DNA of 64,000 bases from Mesaphorura yosii (Eukaryota; Arthropoda; Collembola; Poduromorpha; Tullbergiidae), in contig WIXG01000013.1 in assembly GCA_009869945.1 (NCBI GenBank), forward strand, positions 372,001-436,000, written 5' to 3'. The notes below the pieces were generated by a model. The model was not told where the DNA came from. It made no database searches and saw nothing but the letters and a program-made list of their open reading frames with translations. Shown piece after piece: positions 25,677 to 36,142 of the stretch; position 1 is the stretch's first letter, and the number at the start of each line of letters is the position of its first letter. The position numbers and the translations under genes were made by a program.

Positions 25677-27179
25677 TCATGCGCTGGGTACGGATACACT
25701 GAGAATTATACGAGTTGTCATTTCTCCAACGCCACTTCCATACTGATTTAACATCAATACCACACATAAATACAATATTGAGTTCTTGGTTCATGTGAGC
25801 ATAATTTTCAACATTCAAGGCTATCAGTTCGTGTTTCTTAACAATTAACTAGCCTGGTCGATAGCGAGGAATTAAACTAGTTGCGTGCGGCTAGTGAGTT
25901 CAGTGTCCAACGACATCAGCCATGTTCAAGTTCTGGTTAGATTTAATTCCAAAACCTATCTATTTAACCACTTAATTCGACGAATGACCAACTAAAAGCA
26001 ATCAAAATGTATGTTCATTACAAGAGGCGAGTTCCAAGATTTGAATGTTTTGAGGAACTTTTTAAACAATTTTCTAGACGCATGCATTGAGTGTGAGGCT
26101 TTATGAATCGAATCTCAATTGTATTAGCTGAGTTGTGTTAGTTGATAATTTCATTTCCGGCGCATTCTGTCTATAAAATTAGCTCATGTGATGATACACG
26201 TCGAGATCACAACATAAGACGTGAATTGCGTTGAAGATCCACATCCAAATCAGTTTCTGACATGGAACAAGGTCTACAAGTGCCCATACCCGGCCCGGCA
26301 GTTGTCTATTGTCACTTCTGATTACAATTGAATTTGCACAATTGAGCGTGACTTTGCGTTTGACGTGAGCGTGAGCATCGGAGTGCACAAGAATTGATAT
26401 GCATACTAGTTTCTAGTTCTAGTGCGCATTATTGTACTGAAGACGTAATCTTTGACATTAAAATACAAAATCTCTCAAGTGTTCTTTTCTGAACACTTGA
26501 AATGTCTGTAAATGTGAGCGGCTTCCAAGAAATGTAATATTATCATTATTATTACATAAAAATTGATGTCATGCAGAACCCGAGATGAATCCGTCACATT
26601 ACATATGTAAATACTTGATCTTCGACCTGAGTAAGGCGAGGAGAAAGCAGAGCAGGAAAAATCGCATACAATATGCAAAGTGGTGGTGCTCTCCCGTTTT
26701 GCATGTGTAATTTCCCATTTCTTTCTCTGCCAGCCCGGCTCAAAATTCGCATGAGGCGAAAAAGTATTACTTTTCTGTTTCGCTGGATTTGTCGCTCATG
26801 TATTCTTAATGACTTTGGTCGCATCGTTCAAGCGTAAAAGCTGCCTAGTTTTAATCCAGAAGAAAGAGAAGAGTCTGGTGAGCCTCGTATTCTGAGATCG
26901 CGAGCACAGGCGTATTATTTGGGCCTTTTCGGTTTTCCATTTTCAGTGTCACCTCCATTCTGACGCACAGAAACCTCGTTCCGCTGTCGGTGCGCCTGAG
27001 CCTTGTGAAGATTAGCCATCCCATTCACTCGTTCTATTCCCGTTAACGCGTATTTACGAGAGGGGAAAATGGCCATTCATCTTTGTATGGCGAGAACTAA
27101 ATGGATTCTTAATGCAAATGCGACTCGGAGAAAATTCAGTGAATAATTAAAGACCGAAAGATGAAGATTCAGTGCTTCA
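25677..27179. other. Intergenic DNA, nothing recognised
   Basis: About 1.5 kb between the membrane-protein gene and the 3' end of the cuticle gene. It should contain the former's promoter, but I see no clear TATA/initiator pair. It has no repeats or RNA genes that I can support. Confidence 0.6.
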
Positions 27180-27185
27180 TTTATT
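27180..27185 (-). promoter_or_regulatory. Poly(A) signal of the cuticle protein gene
   Basis: AATAAA on the minus strand, about 95 nt beyond the stop codon of the cuticle protein gene, a normal spacing for a short arthropod 3' UTR. Confidence 0.6.
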
Positions 27186-27278
27186 AACTTCACTTCTAAA
27201 CTCACTCATGTCGTAAACAAAACGGAAACAGTCGTCCAAATGAATTCAGGATTTAATACTGATAAGATTTAAGATTAA

Positions 27279-28444
27279 CTAGTATGCTACGCTAAAGTCG
27301 TATTGGTTTCCTCTGCTTGTGTACGTGAACGAAGAAGAACCATCTTGCGTAGGGCCAGCTGGATTCACTGGGCGGGAATTAGCGTTGGTAGCGCTGCGTG
27401 GTGCAGCCTCGACCTCCACCGTGTCAAAGTCGTCATTTTGTTGCTGCTGCACTGGCCGAGGAAACGCAGGCTGTGGCTGGGGCTGAGGGGCTGGCTGTGG
27501 GAGAACTGGAACCTGTTGTGAAGGAGGCTGGGGTTGAGCAGGAGCGGGTTGAGGTTGAGGGAAGGCGGGAATCTGCTGTGGAGGTTGTGGCTGTGGTTCC
27601 GCTGGAATTGGCTGGGGTTGAGGTTGGACTGGAACCGGCGCTGGTTGAGCTGGCACCGGTTGTGGTTGCTCCTGCGCAATGACTTGTGGCTGCGGTTGGA
27701 CGGGAACAATCACTTGCTGCTGCACTGGCACCACTGGGCGTTGCACAAAGGTGATTGGATTTTGAACAATATGTTGAGGGAAGGATCCAATCAACTGATT
27801 TTGGAAGGCTGGGAAGTTAATTTGGCCCGGAAGTGTTTTGTAGACGACACGTTTTCTAACTGCAAATGGTCGCGCAACTGTCGCATGGGCCACAGTGGCC
27901 GCAGGTGTGAGGTGAACCTGCTGAGGTGCGTACACGAGTGGTTGTTTTCGGATAAATACTGGAGCTGCAGTGGCGTATCCTACTTGGCGATTGACGACTG
28001 CGTTGAATCCTCCTCTGCCAGCAGTGTAGGTCACTGTGCGGAGTGTGCCATCAGGTTCCACAATTGAGTACTCTCCGTAGACATTTTCGCCGTCTATAGC
28101 CGAGAAAATTCCTTTCAAGTTCGCCTAACGGATTCTGCGTATATATAAACACTCGTTAGTCGGGCGTACCTCTGGATTCGCGTTGTGTTTTGGCGTCTCC
28201 AGTAATGGCGTCACGAATGGCATATGAGTAGTCGTATCTTGGGTTGAGATCAAATGGTTCATCCACTTGAACCACTTGTCTTGCAAGTGCTGGCTGAACA
28301 ATCCCGGCAAAGGTGGTGGAAGCGGCCAAACTCAGGACCAAACAGATCTGTTGGAAAAGGCACGAAGCAAGGGTTCGACTATTTTATCCCAAGATTCTAG
28401 GCTTCGGAGTGTCCTGAATAAACTAGCTTTACCTGGGTCAGCAT
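27279..28444 (-). CDS. RR-type chitin-binding cuticle protein, Pro/Gln-rich
   Basis: A secreted structural protein of the exoskeleton, 340 aa in three exons: 28444-28433, 28347-28170, 28111-27279. The four-residue first exon (MLTQ) splices to a hydrophobic signal peptide (ICLVLSLAASTTFAG), the usual cuticle-gene arrangement. The chitin-binding Rebers-Riddiford region (chitin_bind_4) spans about residues 42-108: YDYSYAIRDAITGDAK, then YGEYSIVEPDGTLRTV and GGFNAVV. This is closest to the RR-2 (hard cuticle) type, with an unusual IFSAIDGENV insertion. About residues 175-275 are a low-complexity run of Pro, Gln, Val and Ala (QPQP, PVPVQ). The second intron (58 nt) uses an acceptor with a poor pyrimidine tract (TTGAAAG|GA) but is the only one that keeps phase. 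The sequence ends FSVAY. Family call is firm; RR-2 subtype is likely. Confidence 0.9.
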
Positions 28445-28511
28445 TCTTGAAATAGTTGTGACTTTTGCCACCTGCACACTCCACGAGTTAATCGGGTGTC
28501 ACCTTAATACT

Positions 28512-28550
28512 AACTGAACGAGTCTCCCACCCTCTTTGACATCTTTTATA
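28512..28550 (-). promoter_or_regulatory. TATA box and initiator of the cuticle gene
   Basis: On the minus strand TATAAAAG (28550-28543) is followed by an arthropod-type initiator TCAGTT (28517-28512), whose A (28515) would be +1 and lies 35 nt from the first T of the TATA box. The start codon at 28444 follows about 70 nt later, giving a short 5' leader. The spacing is a few bases longer than the usual 30, so the start site could differ slightly. Confidence 0.55.
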
Positions 28551-31500
28551 GGTGCTCCATATTCCTGTTCATTTGCATATGAAGAATCAATGAAAGGAAG
28601 TGGACTGGTGCCCACTTCATTCAAGAGAGAACAAATGTTTGATATCGTCAATTCTTTTGTTCCATTGCAGCATAATAAGTCTTTGACGTTTGAAACATTT
28701 AAAAGGTGGACCCACGCCACAACCACGTAACAATACAAAATGCATGCACACAAAGCATTGGCAGCATAAGCATCAAATCAAACTTACCTTGGGATAATTT
28801 GACGATAAATATACATACACTGAGTAGGGCTGGCAACTGATTAAGCTCCCACTAATTCATTTCTAAGCTTGGCTTCGTTGACTGAAAAAAATCATAATAA
28901 ATGACACAATAATCTTCGCTCGCGATCTCAGCAGCAGCGTTCTGTTTGTTCTGGCACTATTTTAGCGTTCGGCCAGACAAGAAATGACCTCTCCTCTTGA
29001 GACTTATTGTCGTACTTTCAATTTCTTGTATTTAATAGAACTCTGAAATAACAAGCTCTTAAACCATGGGTGGGCTTGAGTTGGGACGAGGAGTTAATAA
29101 GGTTACTTAAGAATGCACTGCACACAGTGCATGCAGGTCACTGGGCAGAAAATCAGCTTACAATCGGCCATCGGCAATCATACAATCACAGCAGATGGGA
29201 AGAATAATCTCGCCGTCTGTCTTGCCCTGTGTTTGGCAATATTATAATGGGCAAGATTTCAATTATTGTTTTATTATGTTGGACATCAGACACATAAGCG
29301 GTCAGAACTCACTTGCCTTCATAAATATCATCAGCTCGCCTGGATGCTCAAATATGTAGATTAAATATTGTATAATTTACGAATAAATTTTGTGCAATCG
29401 CATTTGAGATTAGCGACAACAGACACGAGAGGTACAAGCTCGCACATAAAGTGATCTGTGACAGGCGTACCGTTTGATTTGGTCGACGACACAAGATTTA
29501 AATAGTGTAATTGGCGAAAAGGGCAAGATAAAATGGCAAAGCATGACGTGGCAGGCAAAATGGCTTTTGGCTGCAAGAAAGCGCTAGCAAAGTTGATCTG
29601 CTAATGCCATTTTAATGCAAATGATAATTTTTGACTCTATAAAAAGACAATGCGCGGTCGTCGCAAGAAAAGATGCCCTCCTTGAGACTTATCTAATATG
29701 ATTCAAACTCTCGCTATTCGCTCAGAGTTGAATGATCGTGCATTATTTCATATTCGCATTCGCTTCTCGTCCTTTGCATAGCAAATGAGTTATAAATTGA
29801 GTGTACGTGGGATGAGCGCTTAATTGGTTCATTTCGCGTTTGTATTCATTTGTTTAATTAGAATATAATCACGTGTCTAACAATTAACCTTAATTGACCT
29901 TCGCACAGCACGAATATTATGTACATGGAACTCCACCCATCCAACTAGAAATTGCAAATGAGTGAGCAGAAAATCAATATCGTTCTCGTTCACATTGTAG
30001 AAGGCCTGAATTCTCTGGAAATGGAAGACACAATGGAAGGTAGAAAAGAGAGTAAGACACTGCAATTTGCAAGAGTGATTACAGCATTTGTTCATTAGCC
30101 AACACTAACTTCGTGCAAGTAGAATTTTATGTTCACTTGCTGACCGTGATTGTTGTGATATTCGAAATTGGAACTCATTCACACCAAACCCAGGAAGTTG
30201 AACCGAGCCCAATTATTGCTTTGAGTCTTTCAACTGTCTTCTCCTGAAATTTTTTGTATTGCAGCATAATGGCAGAACGAATCAACAAAATTGTTGCTGG
30301 AAAAATTTCGGAATTCAATCCACTTACTGAGCTGTAAATGTACAGCTAATATGTGAACTTCGATTGCAACTTTGCTGCTCAATCAAATTTTGTAAATGGC
30401 AACGCAGATAGGATTTAGGTTGTACTTATTGACTCATTGTTGATAATTGCTATGAAGCTGAGAAACGATGGCCAGGGTTTAAAATGCAAAAGATCCTTGA
30501 ATTTTTAATTTTTAATTGATTTAATTTATTCTTGTACCATTAATGCGAAATTAGATTACACGATTAAAAAAGGTCGTTCCATTCGGATGTCAAAGGCTTG
30601 GTTCTGGTGCTTTAATTGTTATAATTGGAATTGACGCCGAGACAAAAGCTGGAGCAAACAATACGCCCGTTTTATCTGACAGGTCATCAGCATGGGTTTA
30701 AGCGCGTAATCAATTTTGCAGCAATCCACTTGAAGATCGAATGCGCACACAATACAACGGAAAGCAATCGAACGCAATGACTTCTAAACTCACATGATAT
30801 CATGAATGCTCGGAAGTAGTCCATTTATGATCCGTGGCAATGAATCGGTGGTTGAGCCAGTTTACTAGAAGCAGACACACAAACCTATTTGCCGGCTGTC
30901 GTGTAAGATTAATTGCATTTATTGTCTTTCAGTATTGTTTAAGTCTGAATGCCAGGCGAACACCTTTAGCAAATTGGCTATTGGTTCAAGTTGGCTGGCT
31001 AATAATTAACATCGGAATCCCATTTACTTGAAAGCCATCTTGAATTGCTTATTAAGCTTCATTGTTTTCCGGAAGCCAGAACGAAACCAAATTATTCGAG
31101 AGCTTGAAACTGCACAATTATAGTTCAAGAACTCATTGATGACCTTTAATTCAATTACGCATTTTGTTTTATGTTTGATTGTGCGACAATGCAATGTCCA
31201 AAGTGTAATAAATTATTGTGAGCAGAGCAATCAAATTCGTACAAGAAGTCACGCAGTGGCAGTGCATTCAGACCATTTGTTTCGAGGTAACAAATGAGTG
31301 TAACATTGTTGTTGATAAAGGGTTTTCGTAACTTGGGTGCACCTTACAAGCACGTTCAAGTTGATCCACTTATCTTGCCAGATCAGCCAAGACGCCAGGA
31401 GTCAAGATGACAATGCGCGCAAGGTGAACGCTGTCGCATGTCGCACGCCAATAAATTGTCGTGCTGGTGAATACATGGCATATAGCACACGACGGACCAG

Positions 31501-31802
31501 AATCAGAATTCGATCATTGCGTCATTTTTGATTTCCAATTTGGCAATATTAATGATCCTGCAAGTTTATTATTGTTTATTGAGGTGTAATAAAAATGCTG
31601 CGAAGTTGTTGAACAAAAATATTGACACTAGCAAAGATTGATTTTGCTTGACAATGAAAGCGCCCACTGTGTATGTAAGCCTGCAGCACGTAGCACGTTG
31701 TTTGGCACAATGGATAATTTTAAAGCAGCTCCTGAGCCGGATTTCAATGGTTCAAAATGTTCGCTCGGTCATCCAAGTCGTCAGCACTGTAAATGATTGC
31801 AT
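28551..31802. other. Intergenic DNA with one possible lone exon
   Basis: About 3.2 kb with no confident gene. A TATAAAAA word at 29638-29645 has no initiator or frame behind it. The only protein-like stretch is the minus-strand candidate at 29877-30014, listed separately. Otherwise the region is AT-rich and unremarkable. Confidence 0.55.
29877..30014 (-). CDS. Possible isolated exon, unrecognised
   Basis: A strong pyrimidine-rich acceptor (CTTCCATTTCCAG) on the minus strand is followed by an open stretch to a stop at 29877, encoding about 45 residues that look globular (FYNVNENDIDFLLTHLQF, then VGWVEFHVHNI). No upstream exon in a matching phase could be found, and I do not recognise the family. 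It may be chance, or the last exon of a gene whose other exons I could not see. Confidence 0.18.
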   Translation of the reverse strand, partial: RIQAFYNVNENDIDFLLTHLQFLVGWVEFHVHNIRAVRRSIKVNC

Positions 31803-31808
31803 TTTATT
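31803..31808 (-). promoter_or_regulatory. Poly(A) signal of the GGACT gene
   Basis: AATAAA on the minus strand only about 33 nt past the stop codon at 31841, implying a very short 3' UTR. A second AATAAA further down near 31570 is an alternative. Confidence 0.45.
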
Positions 31809-31840
31809 ACGATCACATTAAGGTTTTTCACAGTCAGTAT

Positions 31841-32527
31841 TTAGTAATAATTTTCAAGCTTATTGAGCTGAGCCGACGGCGTATGCTGTTGCTGTTTTTG
31901 CTTAACTTCCATTCTATGATCAACGGCCTTATCCCGAATGTACCTGGCAACATATGGCTTGTTATGAGGGCCAGTTGAGGAATAACTGTCCAGAAATTCC
32001 AACTGCAACATTTCGGGACGGAAATCAGGAAGGAAGTATGTCCAGGCTTCAACAATCTGGTGCTGCTGCTTGACCTGTGCTTGCAGTGACGTGTAAAATG
32101 CAATTTGTTCCAGCCTTCTGATGTACAGTTTTGGGCATTCTTCCAGAATGTCAAGCTTGCTCAGCATCTTCTCGTCGATTTCGAAGATTTCTCCGTGTAC
32201 ATACTATAAAAAAATCACTCAGCGTCACTGTTGCTGAACTGCAATGTCTCATCGACTGCAGTTCATCTCTCACCTTTCCAGTGCCTGGACTGTCCAAGAG
32301 AAATGGTATGTTGTATCTGGACGAAATTACCAGCGGATACTTAACTAGAGTTTTCCCAGCGTTGAAAAACGTTGCGCTTCCGTTGTCTTCGTTATTTAAC
32401 CAGTGATAATTTGGCTGGATAGAAATTAGGCACATAATAATAGTGAGATATTTAGTTCAAGCGCAATTGAGATCACAAACGCCATTACCTCATCTCGTTT
32501 CAAGGTCCCGTACACAAATACATACAT
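31841..32527 (-). CDS. GGACT: Gamma-glutamylaminecyclotransferase
   Basis: A cytosolic enzyme that releases 5-oxoproline from gamma-glutamylamines, such as gamma-glutamyl-epsilon-lysine left by breakdown of transglutaminase cross-links. It has three exons, all phase 0: 32527-32489, 32414-32274, 32203-31841; 180 aa against 153 in human. The N-terminus carries the substrate-binding signature VFVYGTLKRDEPNYHW (from residue 3), followed by NGSATFF, YPLVI, YNIPFLLD and PGTGKYVHGEIFEID, all colinear with human GGACT. The catalytic acid aligns with Glu81 in LDILEECP (human Glu82). The C-terminal half keeps EFLDSYSSTGPHNKPYVARY, then ends in a Gln/Lys-rich tail of about 25 residues that human lacks. 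It lies divergent to MEA1 with about 1.1 kb between the start codons. Confidence 0.92.
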
Positions 32528-33663
32528 GATTCCTCTTTTGACGTGGTTGAGATCACTTTCCTGAATTCTTCCAAGACTTGAAGCAAAACACCTCGTTATC
32601 TGGAATAAAATTAGTGGATTAGAATTCCAACAAAAGTTAATTTGCATAGTTTGACTGTTAGATAAATCATGTCGACTGTTGATGCTCTTTGTTCACGATC
32701 ACGAAGCCTTGGCTATAAACGTGTGGGAATCTTTGTACTTCTCAACCCTACTCCGTTTACAATCTCTTTTTCCGAAAATAGTAGAAGGTACGCTATTTTA
32801 GTTTGGGTTTTCAGGCCGTATACGAACGTTGTGAATAAGTTGGTTTCTGATTTGACCGTAGAGTTAAGGTTTAATTAACTAACTAACCAACTACTCATTC
32901 CAAGTTGCTGGTGCTACATTTCCCATATTTAGGACTTTGGTAAGTAATACTATCAGTGATTTCCACTACAAAACGCTTATCTAAAGTACTCTCGACACGC
33001 GATATGCGTCTGTATGTCGTCTACTTCGAAACTTAAGACAGTCCACGTTGGCCTTGGTAATTGGGTGGAATTGAAAGCGAACTAAGCCCGACAATTCGAC
33101 ACTGTAACCCGTTCAAAAACCGCACCGCCTTGATTTCTCTTACCTTATTTATCCCAATTGTTCCGAACTGTGTCGCAATCAATCTTTCATTAAATTGTTA
33201 ATTAAGCGTCCACTTAGCGTTAGTGTTTGGTTGTGACCTGAACTTGAATTGAGCTCATAGACTCGTGATGCAAAGGGAATGGCAAAGGCTAGGGCTAGAC
33301 CGTGTTATGTAATGACTGCTAATTCGCAGACTGCACTGGGAGTACACGCAATACAAACGTGTGGCATCATTTCAAAGCTATGACTTGAGACACTTGTGAG
33401 GATGAGTAATGATGTTATCTTGCGTCGTCGTTAAATGCGGAATTTATAACTCGCAAGTGGAAACAACACAGAATATTTATGAAGTGCTGTAATCATAAGT
33501 TCATTTCTGTCGGACTGAAACTTTCAATTTCTGCATTTATGCGGTTTTAATATACCAGCGTCCTTCCTGTCTCATAATTTTCAATCCTTGTAATTGTATT
33601 TCTTCTTTTGTTCATCAGACTTCTCAACTCACCCACGGAAATACTCATTTTCCAATCGTAGAA
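32528..33663. other. Divergent spacer between GGACT and MEA1
   Basis: About 1.1 kb between two start codons facing away from each other, so it should hold both promoters. I see no TATA box in a convincing position, and no further gene or repeat. Upstream of the GGACT start the same frame stays open for about 40 codons, but that stretch does not align with the family. Confidence 0.5.
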
Positions 33664-34332
33664 ATGTCTCCTGATCCTCCAAGAGACAACACAAGCGATA
33701 ACAATGAATTGAGCAACGGTGGCCCGCACAACTTTTTCGTCCTGAACGAAGATGATATCGGAGAAGGAGATCATGAGCTAGATTTCTCAAGTCACGAATC
33801 CGAGATGACATCCGATGATGAAGAAGATATGCAGAATATGAACGAGGCTGAACGCGAAAATGGACACGTGAGAGTCCGAGCACAGTACCAAATGCTAATC
33901 CCCCTTGCGAATGCTACTGAAACCGGAGACGCTGGAATTCAAGAATTCCATCAAGTTGATAGTCCCATGGGTGATGACGATGATGATAATGATGTTGGGT
34001 ATGTGGACGTGGGATCACACGCAGCATTAGCTACTGAAGAATCTGTGAAGGAAGTGGTGAGAAAAATACGGTCTGTTTGTGGTTGGCTGACCTTGCCCGA
34101 GTTTTAATTTTTGTGCCTTTTCCGGTAGACTACTCACGACGCGCCCAAGAGAGAAATCATTTTGAGCAGTGAAAAAGTAGAAACCATTAAGGACGTTATG
34201 AAGAACTTTACGTTACCTTCCACTTCCATTCCAATATGGGCTAAAGAAGTCAGTGAAGACGTTTGGAAATCTAAATTGATTTCCAAGATTGAAACTTGCC
34301 CTGGTGCTAGCAAGACTTCAGGAAAAAGCTGA
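33664..34332 (+). CDS. MEA1: Male-enhanced antigen 1 homologue
   Basis: A small acidic protein of the MEA1 family, 198 aa (human 185), in two exons: 33664-34056 and 34129-34332, with a 72-nt GT-AG intron in phase 0. The first 125 residues are rich in Asp, Glu, Ser and Asn, with a DDDDDNDVG run, and contain the short motif RVRAQYQMLIPL (about residues 68-79). The diagnostic part is the C-terminus: SEKVETIKDVMKNFTLP, then STSIPIWAKEVSEDVWKSKL, which matches human EHVELVKRTMAGVSLP and PAWAREISDAQW. MEA1 was first described from mouse testis and is broadly expressed; its molecular role is poorly known, so none is claimed here. The mapping rests on the C-terminal block. Confidence 0.86.
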
Positions 34333-34502
34333 GATGCTTCCGTGGCCAGAATGCGGACTTACTTTAAATGCGCATGAGAAAGTAATTCGCAATTAGCCTT
34401 CTTGTCTTTTGTCTTGCATTAGTAATGTGGTATTTTTTTTACTGTGTTCTGAAAAGTTACGCCTAACGTTTATCATGGACTATATCGCAGTTAAGCTGAA
34501 GT

Positions 34503-34508
34503 AATAAA
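34503..34508 (+). promoter_or_regulatory. Poly(A) signal of MEA1
   Basis: AATAAA about 170 nt downstream of the MEA1 stop codon, followed by a T-rich stretch (GTTTGATTTG) as expected downstream of a cleavage site. Confidence 0.5.
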
Positions 34509-36142
34509 AGTTTGATTTGACAATGGCTGTGAATTCTACTTGTAAACGAAAATATGTCATCTTCATTTGGCACACCATGCCTTCATATTCACTTATTTTA
34601 TTGCTCATGAGCGTGTTGGTTTACGAACGGCGGACCGGATGTCATAAAATAAATCAATAAGTATCGAACGTCACGCCTGGAACTGCCTCAGTGAATCACG
34701 GGGCAACCACTGAACCATTACATTATTACGATTACACAGGGGCCTCAAGAAAGACAACATCAGCTAAATTGTAAATTCTTTCAGGAAGCTGAAACAGCAA
34801 CGCAACGCACCAACAAAAAAATGTGCGTTTAAAAATGCATTTGTCAGCTTAAAATTCATTCGCATGTACGAATTGAAGGCACGAAGATTATGTTCTCGAT
34901 TGTGATGTTAAGATTATGGTTGAAGAAACCGCGAAGAATCACATTCCAGATTTCAATTCATCTGACAGGAATCGAAATCTGTCTGTACTCCTCGTCAGCC
35001 GCGGTCCGTGGCAACTTCGGCTTACGACTTTGGTCTGAGCTATTCAATCTCAAAATAGTTCAATGAATGCGTAGTCATGATAGTAACTTCCCTCTTTATG
35101 GGATCCACATCAGGGAAACGCAACGTTTCTTTCATTCCACATAACTGAGCAAACATTAAGTACATTTAACCTTATGTTTGCTTGCACGCTTTTCTATCTC
35201 TCCCTCATTCTCACAAATGCTATGCTCACAAATGGTTCGTTTACATTTGTCAAACCAAGGTCAACTTTTGTTAACCCAAACATTGAACCAATGAACCAAA
35301 GCTAAAGACCTCATCAGAGATGGGTCCAGCCATGAGAAATGAGAATGCGCGTACGCATACCTCAACATATCAAACTGAGAATTCAACTAGCTGCACGGGT
35401 AGGTCGAGTTAAGACCGTACGTGGGCTACCTGGACAAATTTCATTCAATGTGATTTATGGTGGCGCAGTACGGCTGGAGACATTCTCAGACGCACACCTC
35501 TGCGCCCGGACTCTTGAATCCCTTTGGTTAGCGCACCACAACAAGAATGTCATTGTCACAATGCTACCATGAGTCTTTATCGTCAAGTTAAGCCAAGCCA
35601 AGCGTCATAATTTATAGAATCGTGAGATTTATTCAGTCAAGCTGGAGATGCGTGTTCAAAATTCTCAGTAAATAACGTAAGGCTTTAGCCATGTGCCTAA
35701 ATGGCTGTAAACGGAGGAGTTGATATGGAACTCAAGCCTAGTCCACGAATCCAAACGTTCCATGTTCAACAGGCTGTGTTTACATTTTGTCGGGGGGTGT
35801 CTGTCTCAGTCAGTCGGTTTCTTAATTTGACGTGTAAGGTTGAACCCAGAGCCAAGCGAGCACACGACGAAATATTCAGCACAGTATATCAGTGTATTAC
35901 TATGACAGTAGTAACTATCATTATCACTCTCTTCAGTGTCAGCAAACTGTATCATATCGACCTTACGAGGAAAACTGGATTCCTTCTCAATTAAGCAGTT
36001 CTTACTCAAGCTTCTGACGTGATTCATCCGCACAAAAATAACTCTCCGTCTTCAGACATCAAGACCATCTTCACAGCAACGATCCTGCATCCAAAACGGA
36101 TTGAATACCTCCAGTTTTCAAGCAACCACAACCACCGAAGCC
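34509..36142. other. Intergenic DNA upstream of glucuronokinase
   Basis: About 1.6 kb between MEA1 and the glucuronokinase start codon. The last part (about 36050-36142) is probably the 5' leader. I see no additional gene, repeat or RNA. Confidence 0.55.

Noticed and set aside
27398-28067. Long + strand frames (94-177 codons) rich in Val, Glu, Leu, Trp and Arg
   Set aside because: They are antisense to the Pro/Gln-rich cuticle exon. Repeated CCN and CAN codons leave the opposite strand free of stops.
29638-29645. TATAAAAA box
   Set aside because: No initiator at +1 and no coding or RNA gene behind it.
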